A DNA stretch of 64,000 nt from positions 1 through 64,000 of the forward strand of contig JAPPGG010000056.1 of NCBI GenBank assembly GCA_028875055.1, written 5' to 3'. The stretch comes from Chloroflexota bacterium (GTDB taxonomy: Bacteria; Chloroflexota; Dehalococcoidia; Lucifugimonadales; UBA3495). The stretch's first letter is position 1. Every line of letters begins with the position of its first letter. This document shows, piece by piece, positions 10,016 through 18,688 of this stretch. The notes under the pieces were generated by a model. The model did not search any database and had not been told where the DNA came from. It saw nothing but the letters and a program-made list of their open reading frames with translations. Position numbers and translations under genes: made by a program.

Positions 10016-10741
10016 CTATCTCCATCTCCGGAATTCCAGGGACCGGATTGCAAGGAACAGGAACACGGCGATAACGCTCAGGAAGTAAACGACGTGCTTG
10101 GTATCGATGACTCCCCGGCCGAAATCTTCGTAATGGGACTGAAAGCCAATCTCCCCAATCAAAACGGAGGCGACCCCCCCAACCAGATCGGTGCTGAAGT
10201 GCACCACATACAGCGCGCCAATGACGCCTATTCCTACGATCAATGCCACAATCTGGTTGCTTGTAATTGTAGAAGTCAGCATGCCGATGGCCAAAGCCGC
10301 CGCGCCGTATAGAACGAGGCCCAGATAACCGGCGTAGAGGGGGCCCAGGTCGGGTTCGGCGAAGATATAAAGCAGCAGGGGATAATAGAGGGTCAGGGCC
10401 AGCATGGCCAACAGGAAAACAAAACTGGCCGTATATTTGCCAATGATGACTTCCCAGTCCCGAACCGGCGACGTCAGGAGCAGTTCTATCGTCCCCAGTT
10501 TCTGCTCCTCAGCCAGGAGACGCATGGTAAGAGCCGGTGGCAGGAAAATGAGGAAAAGCGAAGTCCAGGTAAAGAAGGAGTCCAATGTTGCTTCAGGGAA
10601 GGGATTGTTCTCGCTGGGCACAACCCCTATTGCAAAAACGATTCCGGTCAGGGCCAGGAATATCATCCCTACAATGTAGGCTATGGGTGTGCCGAAATAG
10701 ACTTGAATCTCCTTCCAGGCCACTGCCTGGATTGTTCGCAT
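10016..10741 (-). CDS. ABC-2 type transporter permease (GldF-like)
   Basis: A 241-residue integral membrane protein with about six hydrophobic helices and the ABC-2 signature region LLAEEQKLGTIELLLTSPV. This arrangement (AVAWKEIQVYFGTPIAYIVG at the start) is typical of GldF/NosY-type permeases. It sits one base downstream of its ATPase and one base upstream of the GldG-like gene, so the three are surely one transcript. It would form the membrane channel of an exporter driven by the ATPase at 10743. Confidence 0.92.
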   Translation of the reverse strand: MRTIQAVAWKEIQVYFGTPIAYIVGMIFLALTGIVFAIGVVPSENNPFPEATLDSFFTWTSLFLIFLPPALTMRLLAEEQKLGTIELLLTSPVRDWEVIIGKYTASFVFLLAMLALTLYYPLLLYIFAEPDLGPLYAGYLGLVLYGAAALAIGMLTSTITSNQIVALIVGIGVIGALYVVHFSTDLVGGVASVLIGEIGFQSHYEDFGRGVIDTKHVVYFLSVIAVFLFLAIRSLEFRRWR

Positions 10742-10742
10742 T

Positions 10743-11705
10743 TTAAAGCTCCTCGTGGGTGGTTAGCCTCAGGAAAATGTCCTCGAGGCTCATACTTACC
10801 AGTTGCATGCTTAACAGGCTCCATTCATTGCTCACGACGGCGCGAGAGATTTCGTCCCTCAGGTCCTTTCCCTGCTCAACATGGACGATGTACACGTTGC
10901 GACCCTGGTTATAGCGCTGAGTCACCTCGGTAACGCCAGGAACTCTTCGTAGTACCGACAGAACTTCCTGCGCCGGACCGCCCACTTCCACCTGCAGTTG
11001 GTCAACACCCTGCAGGCGCTGTGCCAGGTTGCCCGGAGTATCCTCCGCCACGATGTGTCCCTCGTGGATGATAAGCACACGCTCACAGATCATGTTGACT
11101 TCCGGAAGGATGTGGCTGCTCAATACCACAGTCTGTTCCTTGCCCAGGTCCTGGATCAGCCTCCTGGTCTCCACTACCTGAATGGGGTCGATACCGATGG
11201 TGGGTTCGTCCAGCACCAGCACTTCCGGTTCGTGCAGAATGGCCTGGGCTATACCTACGCGCTGCCGGAATCCCTTGGAGAGTTTTCCTATGATGGTCTT
11301 GTGATAGTCCTGAAGGCGACACACCTCAATTACGTCGCCAATGCGACGCTTTATCTGTCGCGCGGGCATTCCTCGCAAGGTGCCCATGTATTTCAGGTAG
11401 CTGCTTACCGGCATTTCGGTATGGAGGGGCACTGTTTCGGGCAAGTACCCTATGCGCTTGCGCACCTCAAGGGATTGCTCAACCACATCATAGTCGGCCA
11501 GTGTCACCTTGCCTTCGGTGGGAGGCATGTAGCCCGTCAGGATGCGCATGGTTGTGGTCTTTCCCGCCCCATTAGGACCCAGAAAGCCAAGGATTTCACC
11601 ACGCTTCACGCCAAAGTTCACCTCTTCGATGGCCGGCCTCGGTCCATAGAAGTGCGTGAGACCCATTGCCTGGATCATGAGATCGCTATTCTGTGTCTCT
11701 TCCAT
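10743..11705 (-). CDS. ABC transporter ATP-binding protein (GldA-like)
   Basis: A 320-residue ABC ATPase: Walker A GPNGAGKTT, signature LSKGFRQR, Walker B VLVLDEPTIGIDP, and a switch His in LSSHILPEV. The C-terminal 80 residues form the extra domain of the CcmA/GldA/NatA class. First gene of the minus-strand operon ATPase-permease-GldG-like-DUF4340. The ATG is preceded by the 198-base divergent region shared with speD. Confidence 0.94.
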   Translation of the reverse strand: MEETQNSDLMIQAMGLTHFYGPRPAIEEVNFGVKRGEILGFLGPNGAGKTTTMRILTGYMPPTEGKVTLADYDVVEQSLEVRKRIGYLPETVPLHTEMPVSSYLKYMGTLRGMPARQIKRRIGDVIEVCRLQDYHKTIIGKLSKGFRQRVGIAQAILHEPEVLVLDEPTIGIDPIQVVETRRLIQDLGKEQTVVLSSHILPEVNMICERVLIIHEGHIVAEDTPGNLAQRLQGVDQLQVEVGGPAQEVLSVLRRVPGVTEVTQRYNQGRNVYIVHVEQGKDLRDEISRAVVSNEWSLLSMQLVSMSLEDIFLRLTTHEEL

Positions 11706-11786
11706 AGCAGGGTGGCTGCGGGACAGGCGCGGCCCAAAACCGAGTTCCCTTACTCAAGCAGCCAGATTCTCTCCACAAATACAGCG

Positions 11787-11815
11787 TTGAATTAGAGCAG
11801 TAGTGATGATATTCT
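11787..11815 (+). promoter_or_regulatory. Predicted speD promoter with extended -10
   Basis: TTGAAT (11787-11792) and TATTCT (11810-11815) are 17 bases apart, with TG at 11807-11808 giving an extended -10. The predicted start near 11822 lies only about 20 bases before a terminator-like hairpin. Confidence 0.5.
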
Positions 11816-11842
11816 ATACGTCGGCATTTGCCAAGAGTTAGT

Positions 11843-11878
11843 CGGGGGACGGAACTGTCCCCCGCTTGATTTTTTTAC
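11843..11878 (+). terminator. Terminator-like hairpin in the speD leader
   Basis: CGGGGGAC and GTCCCCCG form a perfect 8-bp stem with a 6-base loop, followed by CTTGA and eight T residues. It lies 26 bases before the speD ATG, with no plus-strand gene upstream to terminate, so it may act as an attenuator. It could alternatively end transcripts entering from the divergent region. Confidence 0.7.
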
Positions 11879-11903
11879 CTATCGGAGGCGAAAGACAGGA
11901 AAG

Positions 11904-12311
11904 ATGCACCTGGTTATTGACGGTTACGCCGGCGACACCGTAAAGATGTGGGATGTGGAGTTGGTCCGCGAGTTTCTTACGAATTATCCGGACAATCTTG
12001 GGATGACCAGGATCACTGAACCCAATGTTCTGGAATACAACGGGCCCAAGATTGAGGACGCGGGTGTTTCGGGCTTTGTGATAATCGCGGAAAGCCATAT
12101 CAGCATCCATACATTTCCCTACCGGAACTACGTCAACATTGACATCTTCTCCTGCAAGTCCTTCGACAACGACCAGGCCACCCGCGATGCCAGGGACTTG
12201 TTCGGCCTCACCGATACAAAGACCTGGCTGCTGGACCGGGGCCTGGAGTGGCTGAACTCTGACCAGGGTTTCACCGAAACCCAGGAACAGCGGTCGGCCC
12301 TTCGCTCCTAG
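11904..12311 (+). CDS. speD: S-adenosylmethionine decarboxylase proenzyme
   Basis: A 135-residue class 1 prokaryotic AdoMetDC. The self-cleavage site lies in AESHISIHT (Glu63-Ser64, Ser becoming the pyruvoyl group), with a downstream Cys in FSCKSFD matching the catalytic cysteine. The product, decarboxylated AdoMet, supplies aminopropyl groups for spermidine. It is followed 15 bases later by the agmatinase gene speB, giving a polyamine operon, although no spermidine synthase is in view. A hairpin plus T-run precedes the start, suggesting regulated transcription. GGAGG and GGAAAG lie in the 20 bases upstream. Confidence 0.93.
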   Translation: MHLVIDGYAGDTVKMWDVELVREFLTNYPDNLGMTRITEPNVLEYNGPKIEDAGVSGFVIIAESHISIHTFPYRNYVNIDIFSCKSFDNDQATRDARDLFGLTDTKTWLLDRGLEWLNSDQGFTETQEQRSALRS

Positions 12312-12326
12312 CAAGAGGTTACGAAA

Positions 12327-13253
12327 TTGGTCGGAAGAGAGGACAAGGACCTGCCCTGGATTCCGGCCAATTTTCTTGCCCTGCCCCCGCACCAGTCCGA
12401 TCTTGCCACCGCCGGAGCTGTGCTGATTCCGGTTCCCTGCGACAGCACAACCTCAGTCCGCAGCGGCGCGCGCCTGGGCCCATCGGCAATCATCGAAGCC
12501 TCCTATGGTTTGGAAGACTACGACTGGGAACTGGACCTGGATGTTTCACAGGTAGGAATCCACACGACACCGGCCCTGGAACCCCATACCGGCAATCCTG
12601 CCGAAATGGTTGAACGTGTCCGCCTGGCCGTAGTACAGCATCTGTCCCCCGAGCGGTTGCTGGGCGTAATTGGCGGCGATCATTCGGTATGCATCGGGTC
12701 CGCCCTCGCCCACCTTGAAGTTTTCCCCCGTATGTCAGTGCTCTACCTGGACGCCCACGCAGACCTGCGGGACGAATACCTGGGCACAGCTTGGGGACAT
12801 TCTTCCGGCGCCCGGCGCATCAGCGAACGTTGCCCTGTCACCCTGGCCGGAATCCGGAGCATGGCCCCGGACGAACGGGACTACCTGGAAGCCTCGGGCA
12901 TAACCGCCCTTGGCTGGCCGCCGAACCCTGGCGAGAGCCGGGAAGCCTACGCATTACGGTTGACGGAGGGTTTGGGCGACGAGGTTTACATAAGCCTGGA
13001 CCTGGATGTTCTGGACCCGTCTCTGATGGCCGCGGTAGGGACTCCGGAGCCGGGGGGCATGTTCTGGCTTGACATAATGGCAGTGCTGGCCGGTGTGGCC
13101 GGCTCGCGCCGAATAGTGGGCTTTGACGTCAGTGAACTGGCTCCTGGGGACGGCCCGCCGGCCTGCGCTTATACGGCAGCCAAGCTCATCTACAAGATCA
13201 TAGGATTGACGGCCGTCTCGAGCCATTCCCCCATAGCCCCAGTTATACACTGA
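12327..13253 (+). CDS. speB: Agmatinase / arginase-family ureohydrolase
   Basis: A 308-residue ureohydrolase with all manganese-binding signatures: GGDHS, YLDAHADLRDEY and SLDLDVLDPSLM. The pairing with speD and the length favour agmatinase (agmatine to putrescine and urea) over arginase. The start is TTG at 12327 with AGAGG upstream; there is no in-frame ATG that keeps the N-terminal PWIPANFLALP segment. Formiminoglutamase or guanidinobutyrase activity is possible within this family. Confidence 0.9.
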   Translation: MVGREDKDLPWIPANFLALPPHQSDLATAGAVLIPVPCDSTTSVRSGARLGPSAIIEASYGLEDYDWELDLDVSQVGIHTTPALEPHTGNPAEMVERVRLAVVQHLSPERLLGVIGGDHSVCIGSALAHLEVFPRMSVLYLDAHADLRDEYLGTAWGHSSGARRISERCPVTLAGIRSMAPDERDYLEASGITALGWPPNPGESREAYALRLTEGLGDEVYISLDLDVLDPSLMAAVGTPEPGGMFWLDIMAVLAGVAGSRRIVGFDVSELAPGDGPPACAYTAAKLIYKIIGLTAVSSHSPIAPVIH

Positions 13254-13353
13254 ATCTATTCCAACCCCCTGCCAGCTGCAAAATCCGGAACGTCTTGCTA
13301 CCAGCGAGGCTGGCAGGCATGGCTTTGTGAATCTGTGTCCAAGCCAGGTTGCG

Positions 13354-13359
13354 TATAAT
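13354..13359 (+). promoter_or_regulatory. -10 box upstream of the site-2 protease gene
   Basis: A perfect TATAAT lies about 100 bases upstream of the GTG start of the protease gene. No good -35 is seen at 16-18 bases. An imperfect stem with arms CTGCCAGC/GCTGGCAG (13269-13316) lies between it and the speB stop. Confidence 0.35.
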
Positions 13360-13457
13360 GGTTCTAACAGGGCGTCCACCCCTGCCGCACTTCCCATGCC
13401 TGGCAGGATCGCGGTAGTTTGGCCGCCTGAATCCGGCAGTGAAGGTCGTTATATCCG

Positions 13458-14564
13458 GTGGACTCGTCAATTCGCCTGGGCAAGATCTTTGGCATCCCGC
13501 TGGGAATCAATTACAGCTGGCTGATTGTCTTTGGCCTGGTCATATTTCTCATGTCCTCAAGATTTGAGGAAGTGTACCCTTACTGGCCGGTGGCATCGCG
13601 CTGGTCGGTCGCCATTTTGACAACCGCGCTGTTTTTCCTGTCCGTGCTGGCCCACGAGCTCTCCCACAGCCTGGTGGCGCTGGCGTGGGGCATACCCGTC
13701 AGGGGTATCACGCTTTTCATCTTTGGCGGAGTTTCCCAGCTGGCCCATGACGCCCAGCGACCGATGACCGAGTTTCTGGTATCGGCCGTGGGCCCCGCGA
13801 CCAGCCTGGCGCTGGCGATTATTCTCGGAATTGCCTGGTACCTGCTGGGCGACTACAGCTCTTACCTCAGCGCCGTTCTATTCACCCTGTTCGCCATCAA
13901 CTTATCGCTGGCAGTCTTCAATATGCTGCCGGGGTATCCCCTGGATGGAGGGCGCGTGCTTCGAGCGGGTATCTGGGGCGCCACCGGCAACTATTGGCTG
14001 GCCACGAGGCTGGCGATCCACGCCGGCCAGGGGATGGGCATACTGATGGTTTCCGGCGGTGTTGTCTGGGCGCTTACCGGCAATTTCCAGGCCATATGGC
14101 TAGCCCTGGTTGGGGGCTTCCTGGTATATGTGGCGACCGCCAACTACCGTCAGGAGGCCGTCAGGCATACCCTCCGGAATTTCAAGGTGGGAGCTGTATT
14201 TCCCCGGCCGTGGCAGCCGCTGCCCGGGAATCTGCCGGTCCTGTCCCAGGAAGTGCTGATGGCGATGTTCATTGCCGGCTACACAGGCATTGTTGTGGAC
14301 GGCCCCCCTTACGGCGTTGTGACTGGCCCAATCTTGAGTGATGCTTCGAGATTAAATCCGGAGTCAGCCACCATTTCAGGAATTATGGTCCCTATATCCT
14401 CCTTTCCCTCGGTTGACGCCGAAACACCCGTTTTCGAAGCCCTGGAGATGATGGACGGCGACCGAACTCAGCTACTGGCCGTGGTGCGAAACGGCGTTCC
14501 CCTGGGTCTGGTTACCAGCGCCCAGTTGCTGGAATGCATTCGGGCCAACCGTCGTGTTCGTTAG
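13458..14564 (+). CDS. Site-2 protease family zinc metalloprotease (M50)
   Basis: A 368-residue polytopic membrane protease. The zinc motif is HELSH (residues about 71-75) in a hydrophobic helix, and the second motif [12 protein letters not shown] supplies the third ligand. The C-terminal region after the last helix (about 240-368) resembles a CBS pair ([13 protein letters not shown], then VTSAQLLE), as in the SpoIVFB-like subfamily with regulatory CBS domains. It would cleave a membrane-embedded substrate, often an anti-sigma factor; the only anti-sigma factor in the window is at 35620, and no direct link is shown. GTG start at 13458. Confidence 0.9.
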   Translation: MDSSIRLGKIFGIPLGINYSWLIVFGLVIFLMSSRFEEVYPYWPVASRWSVAILTTALFFLSVLAHELSHSLVALAWGIPVRGITLFIFGGVSQLAHDAQRPMTEFLVSAVGPATSLALAIILGIAWYLLGDYSSYLSAVLFTLFAINLSLAVFNMLPGYPLDGGRVLRAGIWGATGNYWLATRLAIHAGQGMGILMVSGGVVWALTGNFQAIWLALVGGFLVYVATANYRQEAVRHTLRNFKVGAVFPRPWQPLPGNLPVLSQEVLMAMFIAGYTGIVVDGPPYGVVTGPILSDASRLNPESATISGIMVPISSFPSVDAETPVFEALEMMDGDRTQLLAVVRNGVPLGLVTSAQLLECIRANRRVR

Positions 14565-14673
14565 GCTCTCATGGAGGCTCCAGCAAGGCTTTGCCCGGAC
14601 ATAGTCCAAAGAGTACCCTTCCTCGAAAATGCTGCCAGGGCTCCGGAACGAGCGCTAATACCAAACCTGCCTG

Positions 14674-14682
14674 TGCTAAAAT
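14674..14682 (+). promoter_or_regulatory. Extended -10 promoter of the cysteine desulfurase gene
   Basis: TGCTAAAAT (TG-n-TAAAAT) lies 29 bases before the ATG at 14711, and the same TGCTAAA core precedes tsaC at 55818. Confidence 0.45.
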
Positions 14683-14710
14683 GTTGCGCAGGCTAAAACA
14701 GAGGTTGCCA

Positions 14711-15904
14711 ATGTCTTCCCAGGGCTTGATTTACCTGGACCACGCCGGAACTACTCCGACCGACCCCCGCGTTCTGGAGGCCATGCTGCCTTATTTTTCC
14801 CAGCTCTATGGGAATCCATCCAGTATGCACACGGTAGGGCAGGAGGCCCGCTACGCGCTGGACAACGCCCGGGAGAGGACAGCAAGGGTCCTGGGTTGCC
14901 GTACCAGCGAGGTGGTGTTTACCAGCGGGGGGACCGAGTCTGACAACGCCGCTATAATCGGTGCGGCTACCGCCCTTCACGAGACGGGCAATCACGTAAT
15001 CACCTCCAGCGTGGAGCACCACGCAGTGTTGCATACCTGCCAGTACCTGGAAAACCTGGGCTACGAGGTTACGTTCCTCCCCGTTGACGAGTATGGGGCT
15101 GTCAGCCCGGAACAGGTGTACAATGCCACGGGTCCAGACACCACCGTGGTTTCAATCATGTACGCCAACAACGAGATCGGCACAGTTAACGCCATCCCTG
15201 AAATTTCCCAGGCCGTTCACCAGAGGGCCCAGGAGCTGGACCGCACAATAGTAATGCACACCGACGCGGTTCAGGCAGCCGGATACCTGGACCTGAACGT
15301 TCGTCAGCTTGGCGTGGATATGATGAGCCTTTCCGGCCACAAGTTTTACGGTCCCAAGGGAACGGGCGTCCTGTTTGTACGGCGCGGTACACCCTACCTC
15401 CCTCTATTGCTGGGCGGGGGCCAGGAACGGGAGCGCCGGTCGGGAACCGAGAACATTGCAGGAATTGTGGGGCTGGCGACTGCCCTGGAACTGGCCGACG
15501 CCGAGCGGGAAGCAGCGGCAGAAACCTGCAAGCATCTGCGGGACCGCATTGCCGACGAGATTATGGCCACGGTCCCGAACACCAGCCTGAATGGACATCC
15601 GACCCAGCGCCTGCCGAACAACGTCAACTTTTCCTTCGAAGGCGTGGAGGGTGAATCAATCCTTCTGGGCCTGGATATGGCAGGTGTGGCCGCCTCCAGC
15701 GGAAGCGCCTGCAGTTCAGGTTCCCTGGAGCCCTCCCACGTGCTGCTGGCCCTGGGGCAAACGGCGGAACTGGCCCGCAGCAGTCTGCGGCTAACCCTGG
15801 GGAAGGAAAACACCGAAGAAGAGATAGACTACCTGATAAATACGCTGCCCGATTTGGTGGCGCAATTGCGACAGCTCCCGACACTATCGGCCACTGGCTC
15901 CTGA
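14711..15904 (+). CDS. Cysteine desulfurase (IscS/NifS class)
   Basis: A 397-residue PLP enzyme that takes sulfur from cysteine for Fe-S clusters and thio-modified tRNAs. The start [10 protein letters not shown], the PLP-lysine segment [12 protein letters not shown], and the active-site cysteine in [17 protein letters not shown] are all present. The reading frame stays open further upstream into the protease gene, but ATG 14711 is chosen because AGAGG and an extended -10 lie immediately before it and homology starts there. No iscU or thiI is adjacent. Where selenocysteine is made, enzymes of this class can also supply selenium, which is relevant given the tRNA-Sec at 25491. Confidence 0.93.
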   Translation: MSSQGLIYLDHAGTTPTDPRVLEAMLPYFSQLYGNPSSMHTVGQEARYALDNARERTARVLGCRTSEVVFTSGGTESDNAAIIGAATALHETGNHVITSSVEHHAVLHTCQYLENLGYEVTFLPVDEYGAVSPEQVYNATGPDTTVVSIMYANNEIGTVNAIPEISQAVHQRAQELDRTIVMHTDAVQAAGYLDLNVRQLGVDMMSLSGHKFYGPKGTGVLFVRRGTPYLPLLLGGGQERERRSGTENIAGIVGLATALELADAEREAAAETCKHLRDRIADEIMATVPNTSLNGHPTQRLPNNVNFSFEGVEGESILLGLDMAGVAASSGSACSSGSLEPSHVLLALGQTAELARSSLRLTLGKENTEEEIDYLINTLPDLVAQLRQLPTLSATGS

Positions 15905-15911
15905 AGAGGGT

Positions 15912-16529
15912 ATGAACAACTTTACTGTACTTTTCCGTTTGAGATTTCCGGTAATCGCGCTATTGGTCCTTGCCCTGAGTTCCCTGGCCCTGCTGGCCTG
16001 CGCGGACGTTTCTCCCGCCCTAGGAAAATACTACACGGGCCGGACCCTTCACCTGAGTGTCGTTTCCATGGAACGAGAGCCGGAGCTTGTCTATTCCCTG
16101 CCAAGGGCAGGCGAGGCCCCCCAGTACTTCCGCCTGGCGCCCGAAGAAGAAGACCGTGAACTGCTTATGCTGCGCTTGAAGGTTGAGAACCATAAAGCCA
16201 CCAGCGCCATCGTCAGCATTGACCAGAACGCCGCAGAGATCCGGGACTTCTTCCACGAGAAGTATTTCCCCATCAACGTGAAGGAACGTCCGCAGGAAAT
16301 TGAAGCGCCAGAGGATATTTCGGGTCAGAGGGTGGCCCGGTGTCCCTTCCAGAATCCCGCTGATCTTTGCTTCCTGTGGAACACCACCTATGTGGACGGC
16401 TCGACCCGCGCTTTTGAGCTGCTGCAGGGGTTCGGTGTGGATGGGTGGTTGATTTTTGAGATTCCCAAGGATGCGGAGATTCGGGAACTTAGGTGGCGCG
16501 CGGGTGACGGCCTGACCATCGAGTTCTAG
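15912..16529 (+). CDS. Predicted lipoprotein, DUF4352-like
   Basis: A 205-residue exported protein. Residues about 10-29 form a hydrophobic signal segment ending in the lipobox LLAC, so Cys30 would be lipidated. The body is beta-rich (LLMLRLKVENHKA resembles the DUF4352 immunoglobulin-like fold). AAGAGGG is the ribosome site and only seven bases separate it from the desulfurase stop. Specific function unknown. Confidence 0.75.
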   Translation: MNNFTVLFRLRFPVIALLVLALSSLALLACADVSPALGKYYTGRTLHLSVVSMEREPELVYSLPRAGEAPQYFRLAPEEEDRELLMLRLKVENHKATSAIVSIDQNAAEIRDFFHEKYFPINVKERPQEIEAPEDISGQRVARCPFQNPADLCFLWNTTYVDGSTRAFELLQGFGVDGWLIFEIPKDAEIRELRWRAGDGLTIEF

Positions 16530-16601
16530 GGGCCGCGGCAGGCGCTCCGCAAGAGTCCCTGCATTTGAGGCCGCTGCGCTGATGAGGCCATTCTTCCTGC
16601 T

Positions 16602-17252
16602 GTGCCCGAACAACCATTGACACCGCCCGAACCGACAATGCCGGCGGGACGGAAAGGGGCCACATGGCAGCGTCGCGCCTTCCACGCAACAGTAGGCACA
16701 GCAATTCCGGTTATTGCCATCTTCCTGCCGGACCAGTTGCCGGCAATCCTCACTGGAATTCTGGCCATCGCCAGTCTGACGCTGGACCTTGTCCGCTTTC
16801 GGCTGACCTGGCTCAACCGCTTGTTCCTCAAGTGGCTGAGCGTGCTGTTGAAACAAGAGGAGTCGGGTCGGGTCACCGGCGCGACTTTTCTCTTGATCGC
16901 GGCCTGCCTTTGCTTTCTCTTATTCGACAAGCCTGTGGCCGTGGCTGTGTTGCTCTTCTTGTCACTGGGGGACCCGGTTGCGGCGCTGGTCGGGCGTCCC
17001 ATGCCGGGACCAAGGATTCTGGGCAAGTCGCCGGTGGGGACCGTGGCATTTGCAGGCGTGTCGTTGGTGGTATTGGCCCTGCTTTCGGCTGCAGGCGTTG
17101 CGGAATTCAGTGGGACGCTGGTTGTCGCCGCATTGATCGCGGGTCTGGTGGAACTGGCGCCCATTCCTTTGGACGACAACCTGACCGTGCCCTTGATCAG
17201 CGGCTCTTTCGCGCAATATTTCCCTTTGCTTTTGGCCCTGGGAGGCCCCTGA
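16602..17252 (+). CDS. Membrane phosphatidate cytidylyltransferase / dolichol-kinase-like protein
   Basis: A 216-residue multi-helix membrane protein of the SEC59/DGK1/VTE5 group. Diagnostic segments are SLGDPVAALVGR and GKSPVGTVAF, the family's nucleotide-binding loop. Family members are CTP-dependent kinases of polyprenol, phytol or diacylglycerol. The substrate cannot be told from sequence. GTG start at 16602; a short terminator hairpin follows the stop. Confidence 0.75.
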   Translation: MPEQPLTPPEPTMPAGRKGATWQRRAFHATVGTAIPVIAIFLPDQLPAILTGILAIASLTLDLVRFRLTWLNRLFLKWLSVLLKQEESGRVTGATFLLIAACLCFLLFDKPVAVAVLLFLSLGDPVAALVGRPMPGPRILGKSPVGTVAFAGVSLVVLALLSAAGVAEFSGTLVVAALIAGLVELAPIPLDDNLTVPLISGSFAQYFPLLLALGGP

Positions 17253-17287
17253 CCGTACCGGGCGCCGGAAAGCAGACAAATGGAAAA

Positions 17288-17315
17288 GGGGCCGCTCTCG
17301 TCTTGAAGCGGCCCC
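17288..17315. terminator. Hairpin terminator between converging genes
   Basis: GGGGCCGCT and AGCGGCCCC make a perfect 9-bp stem with a 10-base loop, followed by TCGTCTTTC. Located between the stops at 17252 (plus) and 17342 (minus). Confidence 0.85.
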
Positions 17316-17341
17316 TCGTCTTTCAATACCTAATTTGCCGG

Positions 17342-18688
17342 CTAGGCAGCCCCATCGAACTCTATGACTTCAGCCCTCTCCCGCTGGAATCTCAGGTAGG
17401 CTTCCTTTCTCATGGCGGGACGATGGGAACTCATTACTTCACTGGCCCTTTTGGCGCCCTCGGTTAACAGGTCAATGACCACCATAGCCATTATTTTGGC
17501 CGGATTGACTACTGCCGATTCATAGTCGGTAACCAGGTATTCCTTGCTATGTCCCGACCCTACTGCGCCGGCGGTATAGGGGTGGCAGGCGGGCATCAAG
17601 TGGCTGAGGTCTCCCATGTCGGTCGAGCCGCCCCGGTTGCGGCGACCGGGTATTACCAGCGTTCGGGACTCACCTACAACTGAGCAGGCATTTTGCCGGA
17701 ACATTTCCTGGAGGTGGGTGTCGTGTTTCATGGGCAGGTAGCCGGGGATGTTGGTTATATTCACCTGCGCTCCGACGGCCAGGGCTCCCGCCTTGAAGCA
17801 GCGGTCAACAATTGCCGAGTTCCTTACGACTGCCTTGGGCGAAGCCGACCTGACCCGCCACTCCAGGCGAACGTCCGCCGGAACTGCGTTTACGGCCTCG
17901 CCGCCCTTGGTCATAATGCCGTGGACCCTGACAGTGTCCTCGCCCCGAAATACTTCCCGGTTGTTGTGGATCGCCTGAAGGGCAAAGGAGGCCGCATTCA
18001 GGGCATTGATGCCCATGTGAGGCGCGCTTCCCGCATGGGAGCCTCTGCCCAGGAACTGGACGTATTTCACAACGTGACCGTTGCTGGTGCCGCCAACGGC
18101 AAACCGGTTGTCTCCCATATCGCTGGCGGTGTGGCACATCATCGCCATGTCCACGTCGTCAAATTCCCCCAGGCGGATAAGCTCCTGCTTGCCTCCCATA
18201 AACTCCAGCTTCTTTTCTTCCCGAAGTTGGAGCCGCCTGGCTACCTCGATAAACTCCTCGGCGGGAACTGCGAAGGGCACCAGCTCTCCCGACAGTTCGG
18301 CCAGTACCTCTGGCTGAGTAAGGCCGCGAATTGCGCCCAGCATCATGCCAATCTGGCAGTGGTGACCGCAGGCATGGGCAGCGCCGGTCTCTTCGTCAGC
18401 GTGGGGGTGCTCGTTGACTATCAGGGAATCCAGTTCGCCGATCACGGCAACACGGGGCCCTGAACCACCGCCCCCGTTGATGTGGCCCTTCACACCGGTC
18501 AGAGCCAGGCCACGCCGGTAGGGTATGCCCATCTCATCGAACTTGTCGGCAACCAGCTGGGACGTCTTGTATTCACTGAACCCTGGCTCAGGATTGTTCA
18601 GAATTTGCCGGGACACCCCGACAATTTCATCCCGGTGCCGGTCAATGGCCGCACAGGCTCGTTTCTTCAACTCTTCCCTAGTCAACAT
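17342..18688 (-). CDS. M20-family amidohydrolase, copy 1
   Basis: A 448-residue zinc amidohydrolase of the AbgB/M20D type. Metal-site segments are HACGHHCQIG, PAEEFIE and, near the end, GGSTDMGD. Such enzymes hydrolyse N-acyl amino acids or p-aminobenzoyl-glutamate. The ATG at 18688 (reading MLTREELKKRA) follows GAGGCGGA and overlaps the stop of the paralogue by 11 bases, so the pair is translationally coupled. Copy 2 shares long identical blocks, showing a tandem duplication. True substrate unknown. Confidence 0.9.
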   Translation of the reverse strand: MLTREELKKRACAAIDRHRDEIVGVSRQILNNPEPGFSEYKTSQLVADKFDEMGIPYRRGLALTGVKGHINGGGGSGPRVAVIGELDSLIVNEHPHADEETGAAHACGHHCQIGMMLGAIRGLTQPEVLAELSGELVPFAVPAEEFIEVARRLQLREEKKLEFMGGKQELIRLGEFDDVDMAMMCHTASDMGDNRFAVGGTSNGHVVKYVQFLGRGSHAGSAPHMGINALNAASFALQAIHNNREVFRGEDTVRVHGIMTKGGEAVNAVPADVRLEWRVRSASPKAVVRNSAIVDRCFKAGALAVGAQVNITNIPGYLPMKHDTHLQEMFRQNACSVVGESRTLVIPGRRNRGGSTDMGDLSHLMPACHPYTAGAVGSGHSKEYLVTDYESAVVNPAKIMAMVVIDLLTEGAKRASEVMSSHRPAMRKEAYLRFQRERAEVIEFDGAA

